Assembly: GCF_018130215.1 (NCBI RefSeq)
Contig: NZ_JAFCKQ010000006.1
Location: 62,001-126,000 of the forward strand
Source: Bradyrhizobium jicamae
GTDB taxonomy: Bacteria; Pseudomonadota; Alphaproteobacteria; Rhizobiales; Xanthobacteraceae
Direction: 5' to 3'
Length of the DNA: 64,000 nucleotides
Below are positions 35,075 to 43,039 of this stretch, in pieces (the first letter of the stretch is position 1; each line of letters opens with the position of its first letter). The position numbers were made by a program, and so were the translations under genes. The notes under the pieces are model-generated. The model was given only the letters and a program-made list of their open reading frames with translations. It was not told the DNA's origin and made no database searches.

Positions 35075-35088
35075 TATAAAATATTATA
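35075..35088. promoter_or_regulatory. AT-rich dyad in the kyn divergent promoter
   Basis: TATAA-AATA-TTATA (35075-35088) in the 262-base gap between kynA and the formamidase gene, 55 bases upstream of the latter. It stands out against the GC-rich surroundings. An AsnC/Lrp-type regulator controls kyn genes in several bacteria (family knowledge), and this dyad could be its site or a -10 region. No regulator gene is adjacent. Confidence 0.4.
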
Positions 35089-35142
35089 CCATTCGCTGCG
35101 CGATCTCCGCCGGAGACGTTCGAGAGCCAGAGGGAAGACGGG

Positions 35143-35994
35143 ATGCCGCTGCATAGGATCGAAGACTGGGATGACGCCTATCGCAACGGCGCTCACATTC
35201 CCGGTGGCGCAGATTATCCGGAAAGATGGCTGCGTTCTGCGTCGGCCTTTCGCGAAAGCGCCGTCGCCGAAGGGAGGGCGTCACTGGATATCGCCTATGG
35301 CCGGCACGAGCGGCAACGTCTGGATCTGTTCCTCCCGAAGGGGACGCCAAAGGGTCTGGTCGTTTTTGTTCATGGCGGATTCTGGATGGCGTTCGACAAG
35401 AATTCGTGGTCGCATCTCGCCCGCGGCGCCGTCGAACTGGGTTACGCCGTTGCCCTGCCGAGTTATCGATTGGCACCGGAAGCGCGCATCGGTGAAATTG
35501 TATCTGATATTGCAGCAGCAATCGATCACGTGGCCGGCGAGGTGGGCGGACCCATTACCTTGACTGGTCATTCGGCGGGCGGACATCTCGTCACGCGACA
35601 AATGTGCGCGACGTCCACGTTGCAGGATAGCGTCGCTCAACGTGTTGGGCACGTGGTCTCGATATCGGGGCTGCACGACCTCAGACCATTGATGCGAACC
35701 GAGATGAATCGCGTGCTGCGAATCGATGATGCGGAGGCCGCGCGTGAAAGCCCCGCATTGCTGGAGCCCCGTCACGGGTTTGCTCTCAGCTGCTATGTAG
35801 GCGGGGCGGAGCGAAATGAATTCCTGCGCCAGAACAGTCTGCTGCAGAACATCTGGACGGGGTCTGGCATCGCCACCCAGGCCATCGTCGCGCCCGACCG
35901 GCATCACTTCAACGTTCTCGACGGGATGACTGATCCCGAGCACATGCTCACGCGGCTGCTTGTCGACACAAACCCTCGTGCCGCCCATCATTAA
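35143..35994 (+). CDS. Kynurenine formamidase-like alpha/beta hydrolase
   Basis: A 283-aa alpha/beta hydrolase. VVFVHGGFWMAFDKNSW contains HGGxW, the signature of eukaryote-type arylformamidases and related esterases. The nucleophile elbow is LTGHSAGGHLVTRQM (Ser in GHSAGG), and a late His lies in APDRHHFNVLDG. Next to kynA and kynU it should hydrolyse N-formylkynurenine to kynurenine and formate, replacing the usual bacterial KynB. The role is inferred from motif plus context; an unrelated esterase is the alternative. It ends 8 bases from the convergent sugar permease gene. Confidence 0.82.
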   Translation: MPLHRIEDWDDAYRNGAHIPGGADYPERWLRSASAFRESAVAEGRASLDIAYGRHERQRLDLFLPKGTPKGLVVFVHGGFWMAFDKNSWSHLARGAVELGYAVALPSYRLAPEARIGEIVSDIAAAIDHVAGEVGGPITLTGHSAGGHLVTRQMCATSTLQDSVAQRVGHVVSISGLHDLRPLMRTEMNRVLRIDDAEAARESPALLEPRHGFALSCYVGGAERNEFLRQNSLLQNIWTGSGIATQAIVAPDRHHFNVLDGMTDPEHMLTRLLVDTNPRAAHH

Positions 35995-36002
35995 GCGTCG
36001 CG

Positions 36003-36827
36003 CTACCCGCCCTTGACCGCGCCTGCAGTCAGCCCCGCGACGATCTGCCGCTGCGCCATCACGGTGAGCAGCAGCACCGGCGCCGTCACGATGAGGGCGG
36101 CGGCGGCCAGCGGGCCCCAGCTCAGCTGGTCGAACGAGATCATGTTGTAGACGGCGACCGGCAGCGTGCGGGTCTCGCGCCCGGCCAGCACGATGCCGAA
36201 GACAAAGTTGTTCCAGGAGAAGATCACCGCGAGGATGAAGGCGACCGCAAGCCCCGGCTTGGCGATCGGTAGCGCGACATGGCGGAACACCTGCCAGCGC
36301 GTGGCGCCGTCGATCAGCGCGGCCTCCTCCAGCTCCAGCGGCGTGGTTTCGAAGTAGCCGATCATGATCCAGATCACGATCGGCACCGTCACCACGAGAT
36401 GGATGATGACCTGCGGCACCAGGGTGCCGAGCAGGCCGAGCCACTGGAACAGCAGGAACAGCGGGATCAGGTAGGATAGTCCCGGCGTGATGCGCGCGAT
36501 CAGGATCACCACCGCCGATTTGTGCGCGGCCATCCGAGCGATGCCGTAGCCGGCCGGCACGCCCACCAGCATCGCAAGGCCGGTCGCTGAACCGGTGACG
36601 ATCACGCTGTTGACGAAGTAGGTCAGGAAGCGGTTGGAGGCGAGTACATCGGCGTAGTTCTTCCAGGCGAAGTTCTCCGGAATGAACACCGGCGGATAGG
36701 CGGCGTTGTCGACTTCGAACTTCAGCGACAGCGACGCCATCCACAGGAAGAACAGGATCGCCGGCGAGACGATTGTCAATACCGACAGCCACAACCCGAC
36801 CCGGCCCAGGAGCTGACGCAGGTTCAT
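36003..36827 (-). CDS. Sugar-type ABC transporter permease (MalG-like)
   Basis: A 274-aa inner-membrane protein with six helices. The first is LSVLTIVSPAILFFLWMASL, and the EAA loop that contacts the ATPase is EAALIDGATRWQVFRHVALP. Length and order fit CUT1-family MalG/UgpE proteins. ATG 36827 overlaps the stop of the partner permease (ATGA), with GGAG upstream. No ATPase gene follows, so the transporter must use an ATPase encoded elsewhere, as is common for CUT1 systems with shared MsmK-type subunits. The sugar is unknown. Confidence 0.93.
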   Translation of the reverse strand: MNLRQLLGRVGLWLSVLTIVSPAILFFLWMASLSLKFEVDNAAYPPVFIPENFAWKNYADVLASNRFLTYFVNSVIVTGSATGLAMLVGVPAGYGIARMAAHKSAVVILIARITPGLSYLIPLFLLFQWLGLLGTLVPQVIIHLVVTVPIVIWIMIGYFETTPLELEEAALIDGATRWQVFRHVALPIAKPGLAVAFILAVIFSWNNFVFGIVLAGRETRTLPVAVYNMISFDQLSWGPLAAAALIVTAPVLLLTVMAQRQIVAGLTAGAVKGG

Positions 36828-37762
36828 GCGCCGGCTCCGAGCTCTGTCGTCCACAGCATGCGCTTGCGCAAATACAGCAATAGCGCGGCGAGGGCGATGA
36901 TCAGGAGGAAGAACACCACCGCGATCGCCGAGCCGTAGCCGAGGTCGTAATAGACGAAGGCGACGCTGTAGAGATAGACGTTGATTGTCTCCGACGCCGA
37001 GCCCGGGCCGCCTTGCGTGATGGCGAAAATGATATCGAAGCTCTTCACCGCATCGATCATGCGGATCATGCCAGCGATGAACAGGAACGGCATGATCAGG
37101 GGCAGCGTGATGAAGCGGAACACCTGCCAGAAATTCGCGCCGTCGATCTGCGCGCTCTCGTAAGGCTCGGTCGGGATCGCCGCGAGCCCGCCGAGCACGA
37201 TCAGCATGACCAGCGGCGTCCACTGCCAGGTCTCGACCAGCACCAACGAGGGGATCACTGTGGTCGGATTGAAAACCCAGAGTTGCGGCGGCAGGCCGAC
37301 CAGGGACAGCAGATAGTTGAGCACGCCGAGCTGCGGATGGAACATCATGGTCCACACCAGCGCGATCGCGACAGGCGTCGCCATCATCGGCATGATGAAG
37401 ATGCCGCGCAGGAAGCCGCGCGCGGCGAATTTCTGGTGGAACACGATCGCAGCCAGCGTGCCGAAGACCAGCGGCAGCAGCACCGAGAGCGCGGTGTAGA
37501 GCAGTGTGTGCTCGACCGCCTCGACGAAGCGCGGATCGGCCGGCAACCGCAGGTAGTTGGCGAGCCCGACGAAGGTGATCGGTGAGCCCACCTTCCATTC
37601 GTTCAGGCTCATCCAGATCGTGAACACCCACGGGAAGATGATCACGGCGAGCACCACGACGAGCGCCGGGATCACGAATGGCCAGTAGGACGGCGGACGC
37701 CATTCACGCTCCGGCGCAGCATCCCGTGCTGACGCCGCAGAAGCCTGTGTCACGACGCTCAC
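36824..37762 (-). CDS. Sugar-type ABC transporter permease (MalF-like)
   Basis: A 312-aa permease. WPFVIPALVVVLAVIIFPWV is the first helix, a periplasmic loop follows with WMSLNEWKVGSPITFVG, then the EAA loop ESAQIDGANFWQVFRFITLP and FDIIFAITQGGPGSASETIN, a motif very typical of CUT1 MalF/UgpA subunits. The start is GTG 37762, overlapping the TGA of the binding-protein gene (GTGA). It works with the MalG-like protein downstream. Confidence 0.94.
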   Translation of the reverse strand: MSVVTQASAASARDAAPEREWRPPSYWPFVIPALVVVLAVIIFPWVFTIWMSLNEWKVGSPITFVGLANYLRLPADPRFVEAVEHTLLYTALSVLLPLVFGTLAAIVFHQKFAARGFLRGIFIMPMMATPVAIALVWTMMFHPQLGVLNYLLSLVGLPPQLWVFNPTTVIPSLVLVETWQWTPLVMLIVLGGLAAIPTEPYESAQIDGANFWQVFRFITLPLIMPFLFIAGMIRMIDAVKSFDIIFAITQGGPGSASETINVYLYSVAFVYYDLGYGSAIAVVFFLLIIALAALLLYLRKRMLWTTELGAGA

Positions 37763-39084
37763 GCTTTTTCGCTACGCTCCAGGATCGGGCGGAATTGCTC
37801 GTGCGCCTTCTTGAGCTCGGTTGCGGGATCTGCGCCCGACAGCGTCGACGTGATGGCAGCACCGACAATGTCGCGGAACTCGGCGACGGGGATGACGACG
37901 GGCAGGCCGAGCTTGGAGATCTTGGCGGAATCGATCACCGATTGCAGCCATTCCTTTGGCATCTTCACGCCCTGTTGGACCTCGGGATCGTTGAGGATCG
38001 AGTTGCGGAATGGAACGCCACCGCCGGCCTGCAACAACCGCGCACCCTGTTTCTTCGAGACCACCCACTGGCAGAGCAGATAGGCAGCTTCCTTGTTCTT
38101 GCTCGCCGCGGCAATCCCGATGCCGTCGCCATAGGTCGCTGAATATTGTCCCTTCGGCCCCGCCGGCACCACGGTGTAGCCGACCTTGCCGACTACGCGC
38201 GAAGCGGCCGGGTCCTCCAGCGGCGGCGCCCAGCCGACGCCGTCGATCCACATCGCCGAGCGTCCCTGCGTGAAGGAGGCCATCGACTCCATCCAGTTGA
38301 AGCCGGCGACGCCGGGCGGTGCGACCTTGGTCAGCAGCGCCTGATAGAGCTTGGTTGCTGCGATCGCCTCGGGCCCGTCGGTCAGGATGTTGCCCTTGTC
38401 GTCGAGGAATTCACCGCCGTAGTCGAGATAGAAGTTGGTCCACAACGTCATGTTGGCGTTGCGAAGGCCGCGCCCGACAAAACCGTAGATGCCGGCCTTG
38501 GTGTCGGTGAGCTTTTCCGCAGCTGTGACCATCTCGTCGAGGGTCTTCGGCACCGCGACGCCTTTCTTCTGGAACAGCTCCTTGTTGTAATAGAGGATGA
38601 AGTAGTCGACCGACCACGGCAGCGACAGCATCTGCCCCTTGTCGTTCTTGGCGTACTCCAGCCCGGCGGCCGAGAAGTCGCTCTCGACGAGATCGGGAGC
38701 GGTCAGCGTCGGATCCTTCATGTAGCCGGAGATGTCGGCGAGCCAGCCGGCCTTCTCGAACTGACGCTTCTGCACGTGGTAGCTCAAGTGAATGACGTCG
38801 AAGCTCGGCTTGCCCGACGCAAGCTCGATCACGGCTTTCTGGCGCTGCTGCTGCTCGGGGATCTGCTCGGACTCGACCTGGATGCCTGTGAGTTCGGTGA
38901 ATTCCTTGATGTACTTCTGCAGATTGTCGCCGCGCGGCCCCTTGGCGAGGATCACCTCGAGCGTGGTGCCGGCATATTTCTTCCAGTTGACCTCGGCGTA
39001 GGCCGGAAATCCGGTCAACCCGACTGCGCCGGCGGCGGCCGTGCCGGCCAGCATCTGCCGGCGCGAGATCAGGTGATGCGACAT
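37759..39084 (-). CDS. Extracellular solute-binding protein, family 1 (Tat-type signal)
   Basis: A 441-aa periplasmic binding protein of a CUT1-type importer. LISRRQMLAGTAAAGAVGLT carries a twin-arginine motif (SRRQML) and is followed by YAEVNWKKYAG. The mature protein has the fold markers KYIKEFTELTGIQVESEQIP, SFDVIHLSYHVQKRQFEKAG, and SAMWIDGVGWAPPLED. First gene of a three-gene operon; AGGGAGAG precedes ATG 39084. Candidate ligands are sugars, polyols or sugar acids; the sequence does not tell which. Confidence 0.94.
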   Translation of the reverse strand: MSHHLISRRQMLAGTAAAGAVGLTGFPAYAEVNWKKYAGTTLEVILAKGPRGDNLQKYIKEFTELTGIQVESEQIPEQQQRQKAVIELASGKPSFDVIHLSYHVQKRQFEKAGWLADISGYMKDPTLTAPDLVESDFSAAGLEYAKNDKGQMLSLPWSVDYFILYYNKELFQKKGVAVPKTLDEMVTAAEKLTDTKAGIYGFVGRGLRNANMTLWTNFYLDYGGEFLDDKGNILTDGPEAIAATKLYQALLTKVAPPGVAGFNWMESMASFTQGRSAMWIDGVGWAPPLEDPAASRVVGKVGYTVVPAGPKGQYSATYGDGIGIAAASKNKEAAYLLCQWVVSKKQGARLLQAGGGVPFRNSILNDPEVQQGVKMPKEWLQSVIDSAKISKLGLPVVIPVAEFRDIVGAAITSTLSGADPATELKKAHEQFRPILERSEKA

Positions 39085-39130
39085 GTCTCTCTCCCTTGGA
39101 CGGTTCTTGTTTGGGAGAGATACTAGGGCA

Positions 39131-39164
39131 TGATCGGGAAAAGTGGAAACCGGTTTTCCGATCA
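39131..39164. repeat. Rhizobial palindromic intergenic element (short type)
   Basis: Inverted arms TGATCGGGAAAA (39131-39142) and TTTTCCGATCA (39154-39164), one bulged base, around GTGGAAACCGG. From memory this is a common Bradyrhizobium/Methylobacterium family (core AAAAGTGGAAACCGGTTTTC). It lies in the 206-base gap upstream of the solute-binding protein gene. Confidence 0.75.
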
Positions 39165-39290
39165 GATGAGAGAGGAGCGAGAACATTGATCCGATCTGCC
39201 ATCGCATCAACGTTCAAGCGTGTGAAGTGGTCCTGCCTAGCCCCAAGCTGCGCGGCGCGCATGATTGCCGCGCCGCGCAAATCGCGGCGT

Positions 39291-40145
39291 CTATGCCTTG
39301 ACGAAGGCGAGCAGGGTGCCATTGGCGGCGGCCGGCGGCACGCAGATGCTGCCGCCGCTGGATACTCCGGTCCCGCCGAGCGACTTTGCAGTGGCCGCAA
39401 GATCGGCCGCGATCACGAGGCCGGCGCCGCCGCGATCGGGCAGGCCGTCCAGCGGCACGCCGCCATAGCGCTTGCCGAGCTGCTCCCTGGTGAGGAACAC
39501 GAAGTCTGCACGATCACCGCCCGAGGGCACGGCGACGGCGCCGTCGGTCTCGTTCCTCGGGGGGATATCGATCATCTTCGATAAGTGCGCTGCATCGGTT
39601 GCCGGGTCCGGGGAGACGATCAGCACCTGCCTGAGGCGTTTCGCCCCGTTGGCATGGGTCATCAATTCAGGGATCCACACCGTCTCGCGCGTCTTGTGCT
39701 GGCAGGCGAAGATGCGCACCCCGCCGGGCGCTTCCGCAGTCGGCCACTGGAAGGTGCGGAATTTTGCCGCAGAGATCGAGCCGTTCGGCAGCGTCACGGG
39801 CCGCTCGAAATCGGTCGGCCCGACCGGTGTATAGCCGCGCGCGCGAATCTCCTCCGCGCCTTCAGCCGAATCCACGGCGGTGAAGGCGATGCGCTCGATG
39901 CCTTCGCCGCTCCTGTCGAGGAAGGCGCGTGCCGGAGCATTGTGTTCCGTCGGCGTCAGCACGCCGAGCAATTCCATGTAATCGGGGTCGAACATGATGG
40001 TGTAATTGCCCGATCCCATGTGCGCGCTATGGGTGCCACGCGGCGACACGGTGAAGCCGAGCCGCTTGTAGTTTTCGGCGGCCTTGTCGAGGTCCTTGAC
40101 CATGACCACGGCGTGATCGATTCCGACGACGTTCTTGAGTGCCAC
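39291..40145 (-). CDS. VOC-superfamily (glyoxalase-like) protein
   Basis: A 284-aa protein. The N-terminal VVGIDHAVVMVKDLDKAAEN is a classic VOC metal-site strand with His, followed by RLGFTVSPRGTHSAHMGSGN and YMELLGVLTP with the second ligand region. A diverged second half (RQVLIVSPDPATDAAHLSKM) suggests the two-module glyoxalase-like form. The GTG start at 40145 has GGAAG seven bases upstream. Function unknown: a dioxygenase, lyase or isomerase acting on a small molecule is possible. It is divergent from the FAD oxidoreductase with its start only 70 bases away. Confidence 0.78.
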   Translation of the reverse strand: MALKNVVGIDHAVVMVKDLDKAAENYKRLGFTVSPRGTHSAHMGSGNYTIMFDPDYMELLGVLTPTEHNAPARAFLDRSGEGIERIAFTAVDSAEGAEEIRARGYTPVGPTDFERPVTLPNGSISAAKFRTFQWPTAEAPGGVRIFACQHKTRETVWIPELMTHANGAKRLRQVLIVSPDPATDAAHLSKMIDIPPRNETDGAVAVPSGGDRADFVFLTREQLGKRYGGVPLDGLPDRGGAGLVIAADLAATAKSLGGTGVSSGGSICVPPAAANGTLLAFVKA

Positions 40146-40215
40146 TTCTTGTCTTCCCGGCTGGAATAAGGGAGTAAAGCTAACCAGAACGATCGGGCGC
40201 CCGCAAGAAAGGATC

Positions 40216-41521
40216 ATGATGAGCAGCAATGCCGTGCGCTGGCCCATTTCGCTGTGGGCCGCGGTGACACCGTCCGGCCCTGATTGCCCCGAACTGACCG
40301 GAGCGCAGCAGGCCGACGTCGTCATCATCGGCGGCGGCTTCACCGGGCTGTCGACGGCGCTGCATTTGCGTGAGGCCAATGTTGATGTCGCGATCGTCGA
40401 GGCCGCCGAGCCGGGCTGGGGCGCGTCTGGCCGCAACAACGGGCAGGTAATTCCGACGCTGTCGCGGCCGGATCCCGATGATATCATCGCCAAACATGGC
40501 GCGGCCGGCGAGCGCTTCGTCGCGATGTTGCGCGATAGCGCCTCCACGCTGTTCGATATCGTTGGGCGCTACGACATCGCGGCCGAACACGAGCAGTCTG
40601 GCTGGATACAGCCGGTGCATTCGCCCGGCCGCATCAAGATCGCGGAACGGCGGGTGCAGCAATGGTCGAAATTCGGCGCGCCGGTCGAGCTGTTGTCGCG
40701 CGATGAGGTCCGCGACATGCTCGGCTCGGACGCGTGGTTCGGCGGGTTCTGGAACAGGACCGGCGGCCATATCAATCCGCTGGCGCTTGCGCGCGGCCTG
40801 GCGCGTACCGTGCTCGGCCTCGGTGTACGAATCTATGCCCGCTCGCCTGCGACCAGCTTCGAGCGTCGCGGCGGCAAATGGGTGGTGAAGACGGAGAGGG
40901 GCGAGATCTCGGGCCGCGCGCTCGTAGTTGCGACCAATGCCTATAGCGGCGAGTTTTTCGACGTCGTTGGTGCCCGACATCGCCCATGAGGTGATGCCGG
41001 TACTGTCCTGGCAGATGGCAACCCAGCCGCTGTCGGACAACGTCCGCAAGACCATCATCCCCGGAAGGCTGGCGATGTCGGACACCCATGGTGAGCTGTA
41101 TTTCGCGCGCTATGATGCTCGCAATCGCCTTGTCACCGGCGGTGCCGTGATCGGTCCTGGCGACAAGGCGGCGCGGCTGAAGGCGCGGGTGACGGAGCGA
41201 TTGCAGCGGTTGTGGCCGCAGATCGGCGACATTTCCTTCGACTGCGTCTGGAACGGCTATGTCGGCATGACCTCGGATTTCCTGCCGCGCATCCACCGGC
41301 TCGGGCCGAACGCCTTCGGCTGGACCGGCTGCAACGGCCGTGCGGTTGCGCTGACGATGCCGCTCGGCCGCGAGCTCGCCAAGGCGGTGCAGGGCGTGCC
41401 AGAGAGCGAGCTCGCGCTGCCCTTCACCGAGCCGGTCACGATCCCGGCGCACGGCCTGATGCGCAAGCTCGCGCCGCTGATGCTCCTGGTCTATCGCCGC
41501 CGCGATGCGCGGGAGATGTAA
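40216..41521 (+). pseudogene. FAD-dependent oxidoreductase, PuuB-like, with a one-base frameshift
   Basis: Two frames together make one DAO-type flavoprotein of about 434 aa. Frame 1 (from 40216) has VVIIGGGFTGLSTALHLREA, SGRNNGQVIP and the substrate domain, and stops after ATNAYSGEFFDVVGARHRP. Frame 2 carries on with LVPDIAHEVMPVLSWQMATQ, NGYVGMTSDFLPRIHRLGPN and GCNGRAVALTMPLGRELA to 41521. The break is in a run of five T at 40954-40958; with one T fewer the protein reads GEFSTSLVPDIAHE. It resembles gamma-glutamylputrescine oxidase. It could be a true pseudogene, a phase-variable tract or a sequencing error. Confidence 0.85.
41459..41521 (+). repeat. Oxidoreductase 3' end, first copy of a diverged duplication
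   Basis: The last 63 bases of the FAD oxidoreductase recur, with about eight substitutions and one inserted base, at 42977-43038. The shared core includes GCGCAAGCTCG and CTATCGCCGCCGCGA. The copies flank the phosphofructokinase segment as direct repeats. Confidence 0.8.
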
Positions 41522-41716
41522 TGCAAGAAGGGGCCGGCAGCGTCGGGCGGGGTCCGTCCAGAGGACGTTGTGCTCCGAAGATGCTGGGCATTATCCTAAC
41601 GAGATATCACCGGGCGCCGATGTCCGCCATCTTGAGGAGCCCGCCGCCGGCGGATAACCTAGGGAAACCCCGACCTGACGCAGGCGTTATTGCGAGATAC
41701 CAATCGGGAGGTGGGC

Positions 41717-42904
41717 ATGGCGAGGAAGCGCATAGGTATTCTCACGGGAGGCGGTGACGTCCCCGGCCTCAATGCTGTGATCAAGAGTGTGACTTATCGC
41801 GGCAGCGAGGACGACATTGAGGTTGTCGGTCTCCGCCGTGGTTGGGAGGCTCTCACGCACCTGAACCTCGACGACCCGGCCTGCAAGTCCCACTACATCA
41901 TCCCGCTGAACCGCGAAAACACGCGCATCATCGACCGGCGCGGCGGCACCGTGCTGCACTCGAGCCGCACCAATCCCTCCAAAATGAAGAAGCTGCCCAA
42001 TCATCTCGTGGGGCAGGACTTTCCAGTTTCCCAGAGCACCAGGGACGGCATCGCAACCAAGACTTGGGACCTCACGGGCCAGGTACTGGCAAACCTCGCG
42101 GGGCTCGGCATCGAGCACCTGATCGCTATCGGCGGCGACGATACGCTGAGCTATGCCGACAAGCTCAATGGACTCGGCGTCAAGATCATTGCCATCCCGA
42201 AGACGATGGACAACGATGTCCGCAACACCGAGTACTGCATCGGTTTCTCGACCGCGATCACCCGCGCCAGTGATGCCATCCAGCGGCAGCGCACCACTGT
42301 CGGCTCGCACGAGCGAATTGGCATTTTCCGCATCTTTGGCCGCGATGCCGGATTTACCGCGCTTTACACCGCCTACGCGACCTCGATCCGATGCGCCATA
42401 CCGGAGTACAAGGTCAACCTCGACAAGTTGATCCAGCTTCTCGTTGAGGACAAGCACGGCAACCCAAGCAACTACGCGCTGATCGTGCTCAGCGAGGGCG
42501 CCGAGTGGGAGGGTTACAAGGTGCAGGAATACGGCGACCCTGACGCCTACGGGCACCGCAGGAAGGCGAGTGTGGCCGAAGCATTCGCCGACGAGATCAA
42601 GCGGCGCGCCGGCGAGGAGACCATCGTCTCTGACCTCACCTACGACCTGCGATCGGGCGATCCAGACTTCATCGACAAGCTTGTCGCACTGACGTTCGGC
42701 AACCTGGCCTACGATGCCATCCTGGAAGGCAAGACCGGGCTGATGTCGGCGCTGGTCGAGGGCCGCTACGACCTCGTGCCCATCCCGGACGCCAAGCTCG
42801 GACCGCGCAAATTGGACGTTGCCACCGCGTACAACGCTGAGCGCTATCGTCCCCTTTACTCCAACAAGCGGGGGCTGCCGATTTTTCTCAACCGCGCTTC
42901 ATAA
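41717..42904 (+). CDS. pfp: 6-phosphofructokinase with pyrophosphate-type signature residues
   Basis: A 395-aa PFKA-fold enzyme. ILTGGGDVPGLNAVI is the nucleotide-loop entry; IAIGGDDTLSYADKL and IIAIPKTMDNDVRNTEYCIG hold the two diagnostic positions. ATP enzymes have Gly at both (GGDGS and PGTIDND), whereas PPi enzymes have Asp and Lys, as here (GGDD and PKT). This predicts pyrophosphate as phosphoryl donor. Other motifs: GRDAGFTALYTA, SEGAEWEGYK. The start is ATG 41717 with GGGAGG five bases upstream; an ATG at 41690 lacks such a site. It is flanked by a duplicated gene end, suggesting acquisition. PPi use is inferred from the two residues. Confidence 0.88.
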   Translation: MARKRIGILTGGGDVPGLNAVIKSVTYRGSEDDIEVVGLRRGWEALTHLNLDDPACKSHYIIPLNRENTRIIDRRGGTVLHSSRTNPSKMKKLPNHLVGQDFPVSQSTRDGIATKTWDLTGQVLANLAGLGIEHLIAIGGDDTLSYADKLNGLGVKIIAIPKTMDNDVRNTEYCIGFSTAITRASDAIQRQRTTVGSHERIGIFRIFGRDAGFTALYTAYATSIRCAIPEYKVNLDKLIQLLVEDKHGNPSNYALIVLSEGAEWEGYKVQEYGDPDAYGHRRKASVAEAFADEIKRRAGEETIVSDLTYDLRSGDPDFIDKLVALTFGNLAYDAILEGKTGLMSALVEGRYDLVPIPDAKLGPRKLDVATAYNAERYRPLYSNKRGLPIFLNRAS

Positions 42905-42976
42905 GTGAAGGGGCAACGCCACTGCCGACGAAGCCGCCAGCGCGGCAGGAGGATTGTTTCAAACCCAACGTCGCAT

Positions 42977-43038
42977 CTGCGCAAGCTCGTGCCGCCGATG
43001 CTCCCGGTTCTATCGCCGCCGCGACACGCGGGAAATGG
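42977..43038 (+). repeat. Oxidoreductase 3' end, second (degenerate) copy
   Basis: Imperfect copy of 41459-41521 with one extra base that destroys the reading frame. It ends directly against the stop codon of the convergent ATPase gene (43040). The position suggests that the oxidoreductase and the ATPase gene were once direct neighbours. Confidence 0.8.
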
Positions 43039-43039
43039 C

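Noticed and set aside
35281-36792. A 503-codon leftward frame across the formamidase and MalG-like genes
   Set aside because: It spans two convergent genes in the wrong frame and has Arg/Asp-rich shadow composition.
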